A stretch of DNA of 64,000 nucleotides from an uncultured Flavobacteriales bacterium (GTDB lineage: Bacteria > Bacteroidota > Bacteroidia > Flavobacteriales_D > Crocinitomicaceae): NCBI GenBank assembly GCA_937876195.1, contig CALEIK010000023.1, positions 62,001 to 126,000 on the forward strand. Reading direction: 5' to 3'. Positions 14,866 through 23,750 of this stretch are shown here, in pieces. The notes under the pieces are model-generated. The model was not told the origin of the DNA and searched no databases. It saw nothing but the letters and a program-made list of their open reading frames with translations. The stretch's first letter is position 1. Each line of letters begins with the position of its first letter. The position numbers and the translations under genes were made by a program.

Positions 14866-15816
14866 TTATTCTTCTTTTAAACCTCTACCAATTTTATTGA
14901 TTTTCCCATCTTTTTCAAGCGTTGAAATCACGTTGTCTAGAACTCCATTGATAAATCCATTGCTCTTTGGCGTGCTGTAAAATTTGGAAATTTCAATGTA
15001 TTCATTCAACGTCACCTTTGTTGGAATATTGTCAAAAATCTGCAACTCCGTAATCGCCATTTTCATTAAAATAACGTCCATTTTTGCAATTCTATCTAAC
15101 TCCCAATTCTTGGTGTATTTATCAATCAATACCTCATTTTCTTTGTCAAAGGTAATCGTTTTCTTGAGTAACTCATTGACGAATGTCGTTTCATCTTCCT
15201 TGTCCTTGTACAAAGTCATGATTTCATTTTCACCACCTTCTTCAAAACCTTTGATGGTCTTCACAGCCATTGAACATGCTAAATCGATGTCATCCATCCA
15301 GTGAATGCTATTCTCTTCAAAGAAATTATAAAGTATCGGTGAATTGGCAATATCCGCTTTAAACAAATCAATCGCAAATGCTTTGTCTTCCTCAAATCCT
15401 TCAACTCCATTGTTCATGTGAGAAAAGTAGACTTCACTCTCGCGAATTTGAAGGTACATTTTACGAAACATTTCGCGGTGTACATCCCCTACCCAATTCA
15501 CCTTTCTCTTCTCACTCACCTCGCGCAGCGCTTCGTTTTTTTCCAGCAAATCAATGATGGCATTGTTCACGAATTTCAAGTTCGGGTCTATCTCTTCATC
15601 CGAAGGGCGCATCTTCTTCTTATTTCCTTCAATGCGCTCCTCTCCGATGAATTTCAATTCAGAAAAAGTCAACAACAAAAAGAGGTATAAGTCATAAATC
15701 CGTTCAATTGATTGGGACATTTCCTTTTGAACTCGATCCACATCATTGTCGTTTGATTGGAAAAAAGCATAAAGAGATTGAAGAACTTTAATTCTTAAAT
15801 GGCGTCTGTTTAACAT
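14866..15816 (-). CDS. nusB: Transcription antitermination protein NusB (long Bacteroidota form)
   Basis: 316 residues, about twice the E. coli length, as usual in this phylum. The start LNRRHLRIKVLQSLYAF matches NusB helix 1, and the C-terminal part (TKNWELDRIAKMDVILMKMA, ELQIFDNIPTKVTLNEYIE, KFYSTPKSNGFINGVLD) is the core RNA-binding helical fold. NusB with NusE binds boxA RNA and prevents premature termination of rRNA transcription. First gene of the nusB-DUF1573-yajC operon. Confidence 0.92.
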   Translation of the reverse strand: MLNRRHLRIKVLQSLYAFFQSNDNDVDRVQKEMSQSIERIYDLYLFLLLTFSELKFIGEERIEGNKKKMRPSDEEIDPNLKFVNNAIIDLLEKNEALREVSEKRKVNWVGDVHREMFRKMYLQIRESEVYFSHMNNGVEGFEEDKAFAIDLFKADIANSPILYNFFEENSIHWMDDIDLACSMAVKTIKGFEEGGENEIMTLYKDKEDETTFVNELLKKTITFDKENEVLIDKYTKNWELDRIAKMDVILMKMAITELQIFDNIPTKVTLNEYIEISKFYSTPKSNGFINGVLDNVISTLEKDGKINKIGRGLKEE

Positions 15817-15833
15817 TCTTAGATTTAACTGTT

Positions 15834-16931
15834 TTAAAGTGGAAGCTTAACCTTTCCAATAGATTCAATGCGTTCTTCTGCCATTTTATTGGCAATTTGA
15901 TACGTTGGTATTTTTTCAGCTGCTGAGCGCTGTACAATGTTCTGAATCGTTGTATAAATTGCTTCTGCTTTCGCCATTGCCCATTCAGGTGATAAACCTT
16001 TTACCTCTGAATAACAATTGATTACTCCACCCGCGTTCAACGCAAAGTCAGGAGCATAGATAATTCCCTTTTCCATTACAATGCGACCGTGAACATCTTC
16101 GTTCTTCAATTGATTGTTTGCAGCACCTGCAATGATTGAACATTTTAAGCGCGACAACGTATCATCGTTCACCGTTGCACCTAACGCACATGGCGCGTAA
16201 ATATCCATGTCTATATCGTAGATTTCATCCAATCCAACGACTTTCGCACCGTATTGTTTTGCTACACGCGCCAATGTTGGTTCGTGAATATCTGTAATAA
16301 AAATCTCTGCATTTTCTTCAGCCAAAGCTGCAACAAGGTATTCACCAACGTGACCTACTCCTTGAACCGCAATTTTCTTTCCACTCAACGAATCGCTGCC
16401 AAACTGTTGTTTCGCACAGGCTTTCATTCCCATGTACGTTCCATGCGCAGTTACAGGCGATGGGTCTCCACTCTTTCCTGGTAAACCAACTACGTGATCT
16501 GTTTCCATACTCACATAGGTCATATCAATTGGAGAAATCCCCACATCTTCTGCAGTAATGTATTTTCCTGCCAAACTGTTGACAAATTTTCCGAATCTTC
16601 TGAAAAGTGCTTCTGACTTCATCGAACGAGAATCACCAATAATGACCGCTTTTCCTCCTCCCAGGTTTAATCCTGAAATAGAATTCTTGTACGTCATTCC
16701 ACGTGACAAACGCAACACATCATTCAACGCATCCGTTTCAGAAGCATAGGGCCACATACGTGTTCCACCCAAGGCTGGTCCTAGTGTTGTATTGTGGACA
16801 GCTATAATAGCTTTTAAGCCTGTAGCATTGTCATTACAAAAAAGAAGTTGTTCGTGATTGTATTTGCTCATTTGAGCAATGACTGGATTCTCTGCGAGGT
16901 TGGTATCCTCAATATTTTTTACTTCAAACAT
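15834..16931 (-). CDS. Leucine (Glu/Leu/Phe/Val) dehydrogenase
   Basis: 365 residues. GPALGGTRMW (51-60), YKNSISGLNLGGGKAVI (81-97, with the substrate Lys and catalytic Lys) and the NAD-binding GVGHVGEYL place it in the short leucine/phenylalanine dehydrogenase branch. It deaminates branched-chain amino acids to keto acids with NAD, feeding branched fatty-acid synthesis or catabolism. Located just upstream of nusB (17 bases), divergent from the ABC exporter gene at 17013. Confidence 0.9.
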   Translation of the reverse strand: MFEVKNIEDTNLAENPVIAQMSKYNHEQLLFCNDNATGLKAIIAVHNTTLGPALGGTRMWPYASETDALNDVLRLSRGMTYKNSISGLNLGGGKAVIIGDSRSMKSEALFRRFGKFVNSLAGKYITAEDVGISPIDMTYVSMETDHVVGLPGKSGDPSPVTAHGTYMGMKACAKQQFGSDSLSGKKIAVQGVGHVGEYLVAALAEENAEIFITDIHEPTLARVAKQYGAKVVGLDEIYDIDMDIYAPCALGATVNDDTLSRLKCSIIAGAANNQLKNEDVHGRIVMEKGIIYAPDFALNAGGVINCYSEVKGLSPEWAMAKAEAIYTTIQNIVQRSAAEKIPTYQIANKMAEERIESIGKVKLPL

Positions 16932-17012
16932 ATCTTAGAGCGTAAATGTTAACTCAATTATATACTTTTACAACGTCATGTAAAATCGCGTGGCAAAAAT
17001 AGGAAATTATCG

Positions 17013-18764
17013 ATGAAGTCGCTGAGCTATCTCAACAAATATTTTTTTAAATACAAATGGCGATTCCTTTTAGGGATTCTCTTCATTATCGGAAGTAACT
17101 GGTTCAAAGTCGAAATGCCTGAGTTCTTTGGAGATACTACCGATGAATTAACGAATTGGGGAACAGAAAACAGCCAGGATGATTTGTTGTACTACTCACT
17201 GAAAGTGGGTGCTTACTTCATGCTTTTATCACTTATTTCAGGAATATTTCTATTTATGACCCGTCAAACGATCATTATTATGTCGCGTTTGATTGAATAT
17301 GATTTGAAAAACGAAATCTATGTCCACTACCAAAAACTGAATTATTCCTTTTTCAAGAAAAATACCACGGGAGATTTAATGAACCGTATATCGGAAGATG
17401 TTTCTCACGTCCGTATGTACCTTGGCCCTGGTGTGATGTATACCATCAACCTTGCAGTATTAGCTATTCTGGTCATCAACAACATGTTGCAAATCAGCGG
17501 ATCGCTTTCAATCGCCGTATTGCTTCCGCTACCTATCATGTCGTTTATCATCTATAAAGTAGCATCCCGCATCAATTCGATCAGTAAAACCGTTCAAGAG
17601 GAACAGTCGAACATGTCGACCATTGCGCAAGAAACGTTTACTGGGATTCGTGTGATTAAAGCGTACAGTCGAGCGGCGGAAATTGAAGATAAATTCAACA
17701 CCTCCGCCGAAAATTACAAAACGAAAAGCATGCGACTGGTATTGGTCAACTCGCTTTTTATGCCTACCATCTTTATATTGATTGGTGTAAGTACAATCAT
17801 GTGTATCTATTTAGGTGGGCTGCTTTACTACGATGAAGGTATAACTCCTGGTGGAATTGTCAAATTCATTTTTTACGTGAATATGTTAACCTGGCCTTTT
17901 GCTTCTGTAGGATGGGTAACATCACTGGTGCAACGCGCTGCGGCAAGTCAAACAAGAATCAATGAATTCTTAAAAACGAAGCCAGACATTGTCAATAACT
18001 CCAATGCACCTTTCAAATTTGAAGGGAAGATTGAATTTCGAAATGTGTACTACACCTACCCCAATTCGGGGATTACGGCCATCAAAGATTTGAGTTTTAT
18101 CATCTTGAAAGGTGAATCCTTGGGGATTGTTGGGAAAACTGGAAGCGGTAAGTCGACCATTCTAAAACTGTTGATGCGTCAAATTGAACCTGATCAGGGA
18201 GAGATTTTGATTGACGGAGTAAATATCAAAGACATCAACCTAGAGGAATTCAAGAACCAAACGGGAATCGTTCCACAAGACGTGTTCTTATTCTCTGATT
18301 CCATTCGCAACAATTTGGAATTCGGAAGTTTGGAAGGAGAAGTCAGCGAAGAACGCTTGATTGAAGTCACCAAAATGGCGCACGTCTACCACAACATCGC
18401 TGAGTTCAAGAACAAATTTGACACTGTCCTAGGTGAACGTGGTGTCAACCTAAGTGGTGGGCAAAAACAACGGATCAGCATCGCTAGAGCACTTATTCGC
18501 AATCCTAAGCTCCTCATTCTTGACGATTGCCTGTCAGCTGTGGACACAGAAACCGAAGAAATCATTTTGGGGAACTTGAAAAAAGTCGACGCCCCAACAT
18601 CGCTATTGGTCAGTCACCGTATTTCTTCCATTCGAAATGCAGATCGCATCATTAATATCGAGGATGGCTCTGTGACTGAAGAAGGAACCCATCAGGAGTT
18701 GTTGAAGCTCAATCGTTCATACGCAGAATTGTACAAGAAGCAATTGACGGAGGAAAAAGTTTAG
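17013..18764 (+). CDS. MsbA-like ABC exporter, fused permease and ATPase
   Basis: 583 residues: six membrane helices in the first ~320 residues, then an ATPase with Walker A GKTGSGKST, Q-loop GIVPQDVFLF, signature LSGGQKQR, Walker B LLILDDCLSAVD and H-loop LLVSHR. One half-transporter that would work as a homodimer to export lipids, peptides or drugs. Complete; divergently transcribed from the leucine dehydrogenase gene over an 81-base promoter region. Substrate cannot be inferred. Confidence 0.92.
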   Translation: MKSLSYLNKYFFKYKWRFLLGILFIIGSNWFKVEMPEFFGDTTDELTNWGTENSQDDLLYYSLKVGAYFMLLSLISGIFLFMTRQTIIIMSRLIEYDLKNEIYVHYQKLNYSFFKKNTTGDLMNRISEDVSHVRMYLGPGVMYTINLAVLAILVINNMLQISGSLSIAVLLPLPIMSFIIYKVASRINSISKTVQEEQSNMSTIAQETFTGIRVIKAYSRAAEIEDKFNTSAENYKTKSMRLVLVNSLFMPTIFILIGVSTIMCIYLGGLLYYDEGITPGGIVKFIFYVNMLTWPFASVGWVTSLVQRAAASQTRINEFLKTKPDIVNNSNAPFKFEGKIEFRNVYYTYPNSGITAIKDLSFIILKGESLGIVGKTGSGKSTILKLLMRQIEPDQGEILIDGVNIKDINLEEFKNQTGIVPQDVFLFSDSIRNNLEFGSLEGEVSEERLIEVTKMAHVYHNIAEFKNKFDTVLGERGVNLSGGQKQRISIARALIRNPKLLILDDCLSAVDTETEEIILGNLKKVDAPTSLLVSHRISSIRNADRIINIEDGSVTEEGTHQELLKLNRSYAELYKKQLTEEKV

Positions 18765-18765
18765 A

Positions 18766-18943
18766 GAGTCAAGACGGAAAGAATCAAGATTTTAAGATTC
18801 GATTATTCTTCGCTTCGGCATCTCCCATCTCGATAAACTCGATGGCCGATGCTCAGTATCTCACTTCTATATTGAGACTGTATGTATAGTTAAGATGGTT
18901 CAAAAGAATAAGTCTTGGCTCTTGATTCTTTCAGTCTTGACTC
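18766..18943. repeat. GAGTCAAGAC-family inverted repeat, copy 1
   Basis: A 24-base arm at 18766-18789 (GAGTCAAGAC, then GAAAGAATCAAGA) and its reverse complement at 18920-18943 match at 23 of 24 positions, enclosing 130 bases. The same words recur at 21797-21959 and 22918-22968. Occupies most of the gap after the ABC exporter; the remaining bases to 19050 hold a CATATTTG -7-like box. Confidence 0.75.
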
Positions 18944-19050
18944 CAATCCATTGAGTAACAATATTCTGCCCTATTAAATTCCATTCATTTGTGCAATTAA
19001 AAAGAAAATGGCATATTTGTTAATTCAAAACCAACTAAAGGCACTAGGTT

Positions 19051-19380
19051 ATGGAGTACGATAAGAACAATGAAGTCTATTCAAATGCAGTGAGAGCGGG
19101 GAAGAGAACCTACTTTTTCGATGTTAAAGCAACAAAGGGAAACGACCTTTACATTACCGTTACAGAGAGCAAGAAAACATTTGTGAACGGGCAAGAAAGC
19201 TATCAAAAACATAAAATTTTCTTGTACAAAGAGGATTTTGAGAAATTCAAAGACGGTTTAATTGATGTCATTGAGAAAATCGATGAACTGAATGCTTCTG
19301 GAGATTATAACGTTACTACCGCAAATGAAAACGTGGATAACATTGATAGTTATTCAGAAGTTTCTTTTGAGGACTTGTAG
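19051..19380 (+). CDS. DUF3276/PUR-family nucleic-acid-binding protein
   Basis: 109 residues. The pattern VRAGKRTYFFDVKATKGNDL, YITVTESKK and KIFLYKEDFEKF is the bacterial PUR (PurA-like) domain, which binds single-stranded DNA or RNA. The C-terminal 25 residues are acidic and disordered. Expressed alone from a promoter with CATATTTG near 19015. Typical Bacteroidota housekeeping protein of unknown precise role. Confidence 0.88.
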   Translation: MEYDKNNEVYSNAVRAGKRTYFFDVKATKGNDLYITVTESKKTFVNGQESYQKHKIFLYKEDFEKFKDGLIDVIEKIDELNASGDYNVTTANENVDNIDSYSEVSFEDL

Positions 19381-19518
19381 TTCAATCAAATCCACCTACT
19401 TACTGAATAGGCTAACGTTGTCAACATTGTTTCCACACAAAAACCGTTGATAACTCCTTGTACTTTTTGGCAAATTACATGACCAATAAGCGTATCTTTA
19501 GGCTTCAATTTACAATGA

Positions 19519-20331
19519 ATGGGTAAAATTATAGCGATTGCGAATCAGAAAGGAGGAGTTGGAAAAACGACCACTACCATTAATTTATGTGGGTGTTTAG
19601 GTGTTTTGGAATACAAAACATTGATTATTGATGCTGATCCACAAGCGAATGCCACTTCAGGAGTTGGATTGGATCCAAAAAACACAAAAAACATTTACGA
19701 TTGTTTGATCAATGACGTCGATCCGTCGGAGTTAATCATTCCTACAGACAATCCTAATTTAGATATTCTCCCCTCCCACATTGACTTGGTCGGTGCGGAG
19801 TTGGAAATGATCAATCTCCCAAACAGGGAACACAAATTGAAGTTTGCCTTAGAAAAAATCAAGGACGATTACGATTTTATCATCATTGATTGTTCACCTT
19901 CACTGGGGTTAATCACCGTAAATGCATTGACTGCTGCGGATTCAGTAATTGTTCCTGTTCAATGCGAATACTTTGCGTTGGAAGGATTGGGGAAATTGTT
20001 GAATACCATTAAAATTGTACAAGGGCGCTTGAATACTGCATTGGAGATTGAAGGAATTTTGTTGACGATGTACGATACTCGTCTTCGCCTAGCAAATCAA
20101 GTGGTGGAAGAAGTAAAAATGCACTTTCAAGAAATTGTTTTCGATACAGTGATTCACAGAAACACAAAGCTCGGTGAAGCACCAAGTTATGGTGAAACCA
20201 TCATTATGCACGATGCAGGAAGCAAGGGTGCGATCAATTATTTGAATTTAACGCGTGAGTTGTTGCAGAAAAACAATCTGACGAAAATTGCTAATCAGGA
20301 TAAAAAAATAAACATTGGAGATGAGCTCTAA
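19519..20331 (+). CDS. parA: Chromosome-partitioning ATPase ParA/Soj
   Basis: 270 residues. The deviant Walker A KGGVGKTTTTINL is at residues 10-22, with DADPQANATSG (switch) and the Walker B region DFIIIDCSPSLG. ParA ATPase forms gradients on the nucleoid that move ParB-bound origins. The upstream region has a TATCTTTA box near 19493-19500. The 3' end overlaps parB by 11 bases. No parS-like palindrome was noticed within the operon. Confidence 0.95.
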   Translation: MGKIIAIANQKGGVGKTTTTINLCGCLGVLEYKTLIIDADPQANATSGVGLDPKNTKNIYDCLINDVDPSELIIPTDNPNLDILPSHIDLVGAELEMINLPNREHKLKFALEKIKDDYDFIIIDCSPSLGLITVNALTAADSVIVPVQCEYFALEGLGKLLNTIKIVQGRLNTALEIEGILLTMYDTRLRLANQVVEEVKMHFQEIVFDTVIHRNTKLGEAPSYGETIIMHDAGSKGAINYLNLTRELLQKNNLTKIANQDKKINIGDEL

Positions 20332-21232
20332 CACAAAAAAGCGATCGGCATTGGGGAAAGGGTTAAGTGCATTATTGGAAAGTGCTGAAACGGATATTAC
20401 TTCCAACAACGGAAGTTCTGGAATTGTTGGGTCTATTTCTAGCATTTCAATCGCTAATATTGAGGCGAATCCATTCAACCCACGTTCAAACTTTGAAAAG
20501 GAAGCATTGCAAGAATTGAGTGCTTCGATTAAGTTGCATGGAATTATTCAACCGTTGACTGTACGCAAGTTAGGTCGCGATAAGTACCAATTGATTTCAG
20601 GTGAACGTCGCTTTAGAGCGTCGCAGATGGCTGGATTGACTGATGTTCCTGCCTATATTCGTGTTGCAAACGATCAAACAATGCTGGAAATGGCATTGGT
20701 GGAGAACATTCAACGTGAGGATTTAAATCCAATTGAAGTTGCTCTCTCCTATCACCGATTGATTGAAGAGTGTGATCTTACACAAGAACAACTCAGCCAG
20801 AAAATAGCAAAGAGTCGCTCGAGCATTACCAATCATTTGCGTTTATTGAAGCTACCTGCGGACATTCAAGCTGGAGTGAAAAATCAATCCATTACAATGG
20901 GGCATGCACGTGCTTTAGTCTCTGCTGGAGATGAAGCTACTCAAGTTGCTCTATTCAAGCGTGTTGTGAATGAAAATTTATCCGTACGCGATATCGAGGC
21001 ATTGCTGCGAGGAGAAGAAATAAAATCACCAGAAAGCACTTCTAAATCGACCAGTACGTCGACTTCTAGTCCAAAGATTTCTGAGAATGAATACACACTG
21101 AAAGAGCATTTGAGCGATCGACTTTCTACCAAGATTGAAATCAAGAAAGCACAAAATGGCAGTGGTAAAATCATTTTAAACTTCAATTCCGAAGTCGATT
21201 TTAATCGAATTATGGAACTGCTCAATAAATGA
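20321..21232 (+). CDS. parB: Chromosome-partitioning protein ParB
   Basis: 303 residues from ATG 20321; a TTG six bases upstream is a poorer start. LGKGLSALL at the N-terminus, ANPFNPR, SGERRFRA (CTPase box) and LVENIQREDLNPIEVA are the ParB landmarks, followed by a helix-turn-helix (LTQEQLSQKIAKSRSSITNH). ParB binds parS, slides as a CTP clamp and loads ParA and SMC. A Ser/Thr-rich linker (SESTSKSTSTSTSS-like) precedes the dimerisation tail. Overlaps parA by 11 bases and the DUF5683 gene by 4. Confidence 0.95.
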   Translation: MSSNTKKRSALGKGLSALLESAETDITSNNGSSGIVGSISSISIANIEANPFNPRSNFEKEALQELSASIKLHGIIQPLTVRKLGRDKYQLISGERRFRASQMAGLTDVPAYIRVANDQTMLEMALVENIQREDLNPIEVALSYHRLIEECDLTQEQLSQKIAKSRSSITNHLRLLKLPADIQAGVKNQSITMGHARALVSAGDEATQVALFKRVVNENLSVRDIEALLRGEEIKSPESTSKSTSTSTSSPKISENEYTLKEHLSDRLSTKIEIKKAQNGSGKIILNFNSEVDFNRIMELLNK

Positions 21233-21798
21233 TAAAAGGAATCTCCATACTCCTTTGTTTTCTGGCCTTTTCTTGTACTGCTCAAGATGAAATACCTGTT
21301 GATTCGCTGAATATTGAAGTCGAAGACACCGTTCGCAAGCATTCCATAAAAACTGCGGTGCTTTTATCTGCTGCGCTTCCAGGAGCTGGACAAGTCTACA
21401 ATCACTTGGCAATGCCAAAAGGTAAAAAGAAAGCGTTTTGGAAAGTTCCATTGATTTATGCTGGCTTGGGAGCAACGACGTATTTTCTTATCAACAATCA
21501 ACAACTTCAGAAATCTCTCCGCACTGAGTATACGCTCCGTTTAGATGGACAATTGGGCGATCCTGAGTGGAGTAGTTACGATGATCAAGGTGTGTTGCAA
21601 TTGTACGAACAAAGTATCCGCCGCAGGGATTTAATGATTCTCGCTGTTGGTGTTGTCTATTTGCTTCAAGTCGTTGATGCTGGTGTCGAAGCACATTTCG
21701 TTTCGTTTGATGTCTCTCCAGATCTTACGTTGCATTTGGATCCTGTTATGATGGATTATCGGACTGCGGGGTTGAAGTTGAGCCTAGGGATAAGGTAG
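21229..21798 (+). CDS. DUF5683 domain membrane-associated protein
   Basis: 189 residues. Signal-like start (LLCFLAFSCTAQ), then the DUF5683 pattern KTAVLLSAALPGAGQVYNHL, WKVPLIYAGLGATTYFLI and DLMILAVGVVYLLQVVDAGV with two or three hydrophobic segments. Overlaps parB by ATGA. In many flavobacteria the order parA-parB-DUF5683 is followed by dapB-lepB-wbqC; here those three lie 15.5 kb away (37337-40566). Confidence 0.82.
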   Translation: MIKGISILLCFLAFSCTAQDEIPVDSLNIEVEDTVRKHSIKTAVLLSAALPGAGQVYNHLAMPKGKKKAFWKVPLIYAGLGATTYFLINNQQLQKSLRTEYTLRLDGQLGDPEWSSYDDQGVLQLYEQSIRRRDLMILAVGVVYLLQVVDAGVEAHFVSFDVSPDLTLHLDPVMMDYRTAGLKLSLGIR

Positions 21799-21959
21799 AG
21801 CCAAGACTGCAAGAGTCAAGACTAAAAGACTTAATTCTTCTAGGCATTTTTAATCTGGAGAAAGTTTTATAATAATAATAATAATAATAATAATAAGATG
21901 CTGAGAAGGAGTGTCACGGTTCAAAAAAAATGAGTCTTGACTCTTGCGGTCTTGACTCT
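21797..21959. repeat. GAGTCAAGAC-family inverted repeat, copy 2
   Basis: Left arm 21797-21823 reads AGAGCCAAGACTGCAAGAG, then TCAAGACT. The right arm 21933-21959 is its reverse complement at 25 of 27 positions. The arms enclose a perfect AAT tract (21869-21896). The left arm touches the DUF5683 stop and the right arm runs into the hydrolase stop codon, so it may act as a convergent terminator. Confidence 0.75.
21869..21896. repeat. (AAT)9 microsatellite
   Basis: Twenty-eight bases of uninterrupted ATA/AAT trinucleotide between the arms of the inverted repeat. Tracts of this length are prone to slippage; it is non-coding here. Confidence 0.9.
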
Positions 21960-22887
21960 AATTTAGAATAAATTCCATCACCACTTCCATCAACTCATCA
22001 TGCAATTTCAGCGTAGGATTGTTGTACGTTGCTACATTTTCTGAATATTCGTCGGATGATTCTTTAAGCACGTGATTCATTCCTTCGATGATCTTAAGCG
22101 ATGCATTTTCATTGGCTGGTAATAACTTCTCCGCATCAGCAAGTCCGACTTGAATGTCTGTGGTTCCTTGAATGATTAATATGGGTTGTTTTAATTTAGA
22201 AAATTCGACAACTGGATTGTATTTGAACCAAGAAATGATGTAAGGCTGCACCGAAGGACGGAAAACAGCATATAAAATCGGAGGAACACTATCGACCAAA
22301 TTACCTTTTGCTAATTCGTCCAAGATTGGGAACGCAGGTACTTTTACCTCGTCAGGTTGATGTTCCATCTGTTCTTTCAGTATTTCTACCGCTGGTCGTC
22401 CTGCTCCTGCCACGGAAATAACTTTGTCAACTTTCTCTGTCTGTGACGCAACGGCTCCAAGCAGTGACCCTTCGCTGTGCCCCAAAACCACTAATTTTTC
22501 AAAACGCTTGTCTTCAGCTAAAAGATTTACCCAGCCTCGCACGTCTTCCACGTAATCATCAAAGCGCATGTCCTTCTCGCTTCTAATCGCATGTTGGCTC
22601 TTCCCTACTCCACGCTTGTCAAATCGCAAGGATGCAATGCCATTCTTCTGCAGCTCTTCGGCTACCATTTTCAACGAATTATTTTTCATCACTTGGTTGT
22701 TCCCATCCATATCGGTCGGTCCAGAACCAGAAATAATCAAAACCACTGTTTTCGTTTCGTTCTTTTTTGGAAGCAATAATTTTCCTTTGATGTCACCCGT
22801 AGCGGTTTCAAGTACTATATCGCTTTCCGTTTGCGCGAAAATTGATGTGGTAAGGAGTATGAATGTGAGTAGGATGTGAGTTTTCAT
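21958..22887 (-). CDS. Secreted alpha/beta-hydrolase family protein
   Basis: 309 residues from ATG 22887, chosen because it begins a signal peptide (MKTHILLTFILLTTSIFAQ); an upstream in-frame ATG would translate the repeat region. GHSEGSLLG is the nucleophile elbow (Ser), preceded by an oxyanion strand VVLIISGSGPTDMDGN. GMNHVLKES supplies the catalytic His and GTTDIQV the Asp. An esterase or peptidase of the serine hydrolase family with unknown substrate. Gene ends are bordered by GAGTCAAGAC-family repeats. Confidence 0.85.
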   Translation of the reverse strand: MKTHILLTFILLTTSIFAQTESDIVLETATGDIKGKLLLPKKNETKTVVLIISGSGPTDMDGNNQVMKNNSLKMVAEELQKNGIASLRFDKRGVGKSQHAIRSEKDMRFDDYVEDVRGWVNLLAEDKRFEKLVVLGHSEGSLLGAVASQTEKVDKVISVAGAGRPAVEILKEQMEHQPDEVKVPAFPILDELAKGNLVDSVPPILYAVFRPSVQPYIISWFKYNPVVEFSKLKQPILIIQGTTDIQVGLADAEKLLPANENASLKIIEGMNHVLKESSDEYSENVATYNNPTLKLHDELMEVVMEFILN

Positions 22888-22917
22888 TGGATTGATTTTT
22901 TGTAAAGATACAGAAAG

Positions 22918-22968
22918 AAGAGCCAAGATAAAAGGATTCAAGACTGTAAGATTCAAGAGCCAAGACTT
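22918..22968. repeat. GAGTCAAGAC-family repeat, copy 3
   Basis: Contains AGAGCCAAGA, GATTCAAGACTGTAAGATTC and AAGAGCCAAGACTT, words shared with copies 1 and 2 but arranged as direct repeats without a partner arm. Lies 31 bases upstream of the hydrolase start. Confidence 0.65.
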
Positions 22969-23039
22969 GTTTCTATGAAACGTCTTAATCAGTCTAAAAA
23001 TCGCATCTTTGAACTTTAAACTTTTCAACTTTGAACTCC

Positions 23040-23750
23040 TTACAGGTTAATCTTCGTCAAGCTCCACTCCTTCGTATTAAAAATCAGCATCTTATTCGCG
23101 AGTACATCCAAATCCAAAATCACTTTTACTGTTTCTTGGGCCATCATCGTTCCTATGACCCCCGGAAAGCTTCCAAGGACACCATTTTCTGAACAGTTGG
23201 GAACATCTTCAGGATTCGGTGGTTCTGGAAAAATATCGCGGAGGTTCTTACTTCCTTTGTAGTTGAACGTTGCCATTTGTCCCTCAAAGCCTAGAATACT
23301 GCCATAAATCAACGGTTTTCCAATCTTCACGCAAGTATCATTAACGACGTAGCGGGTAAGGAAATTATCACAGCCATCGACGACGATATCGTAGTGAGAT
23401 AGAATTTCTTCGGCGTTTTCTTCGCTGAGTACAACGTTGTGCTCAATGATTTTCGTGTAGGGATTTTGCACTTTTAATCGCTTTGCAGCACATTCAATTT
23501 TTGATTTACCAACATCTTCTGATGTGTACAAAATTTGACGGTGTAAATTCGATTCTTGCACGGTATCAAAATCGATGAGACCGAGCGTCCCAACTCCCAT
23601 GCTGCTCAGGTATTGCAAGACTGGACATCCCAATCCACCAGCACCAACAACCGCGACTTTGGCTTCTTTCAATTTGACTTGTCCCATGATACCGATTTCC
23701 TCCAGTACCATTTGCTTCTCAAAACGACCGAATTCCTCCTTCCCTATCAT
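23040..23750 (-). CDS. thiF: ThiF/MoeB-family E1-like adenylyltransferase
   Basis: 236 residues from ATG 23750, which overlaps the thiH stop as ATGA. Nucleotide-binding GAGGLGCP (36-43), LIDFDTVQESNLHRQIL (58-74, with the conserved Asp and Arg71) and VDGCDNFLTRY are the E1 core. It adenylates the Gly-Gly end of ThiS so sulfur can be loaded for thiazole synthesis. No CxxC zinc pairs and no rhodanese domain are present, unlike many ThiF/MoeB relatives. It closes the thiamine operon. Confidence 0.85.
   Translation of the reverse strand: MIGKEEFGRFEKQMVLEEIGIMGQVKLKEAKVAVVGAGGLGCPVLQYLSSMGVGTLGLIDFDTVQESNLHRQILYTSEDVGKSKIECAAKRLKVQNPYTKIIEHNVVLSEENAEEILSHYDIVVDGCDNFLTRYVVNDTCVKIGKPLIYGSILGFEGQMATFNYKGSKNLRDIFPEPPNPEDVPNCSENGVLGSFPGVIGTMMAQETVKVILDLDVLANKMLIFNTKEWSLTKINL

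Noticed and set aside
19381..21232. parS site near parAB
   Set aside because: I looked for a TGTTNCACGTGAAACA-like palindrome and did not find one; none is claimed.
22888..23028. Upstream 47-codon extension of the alpha/beta hydrolase
   Set aside because: It overlaps a dispersed repeat and would bury the signal peptide that begins at 22887.
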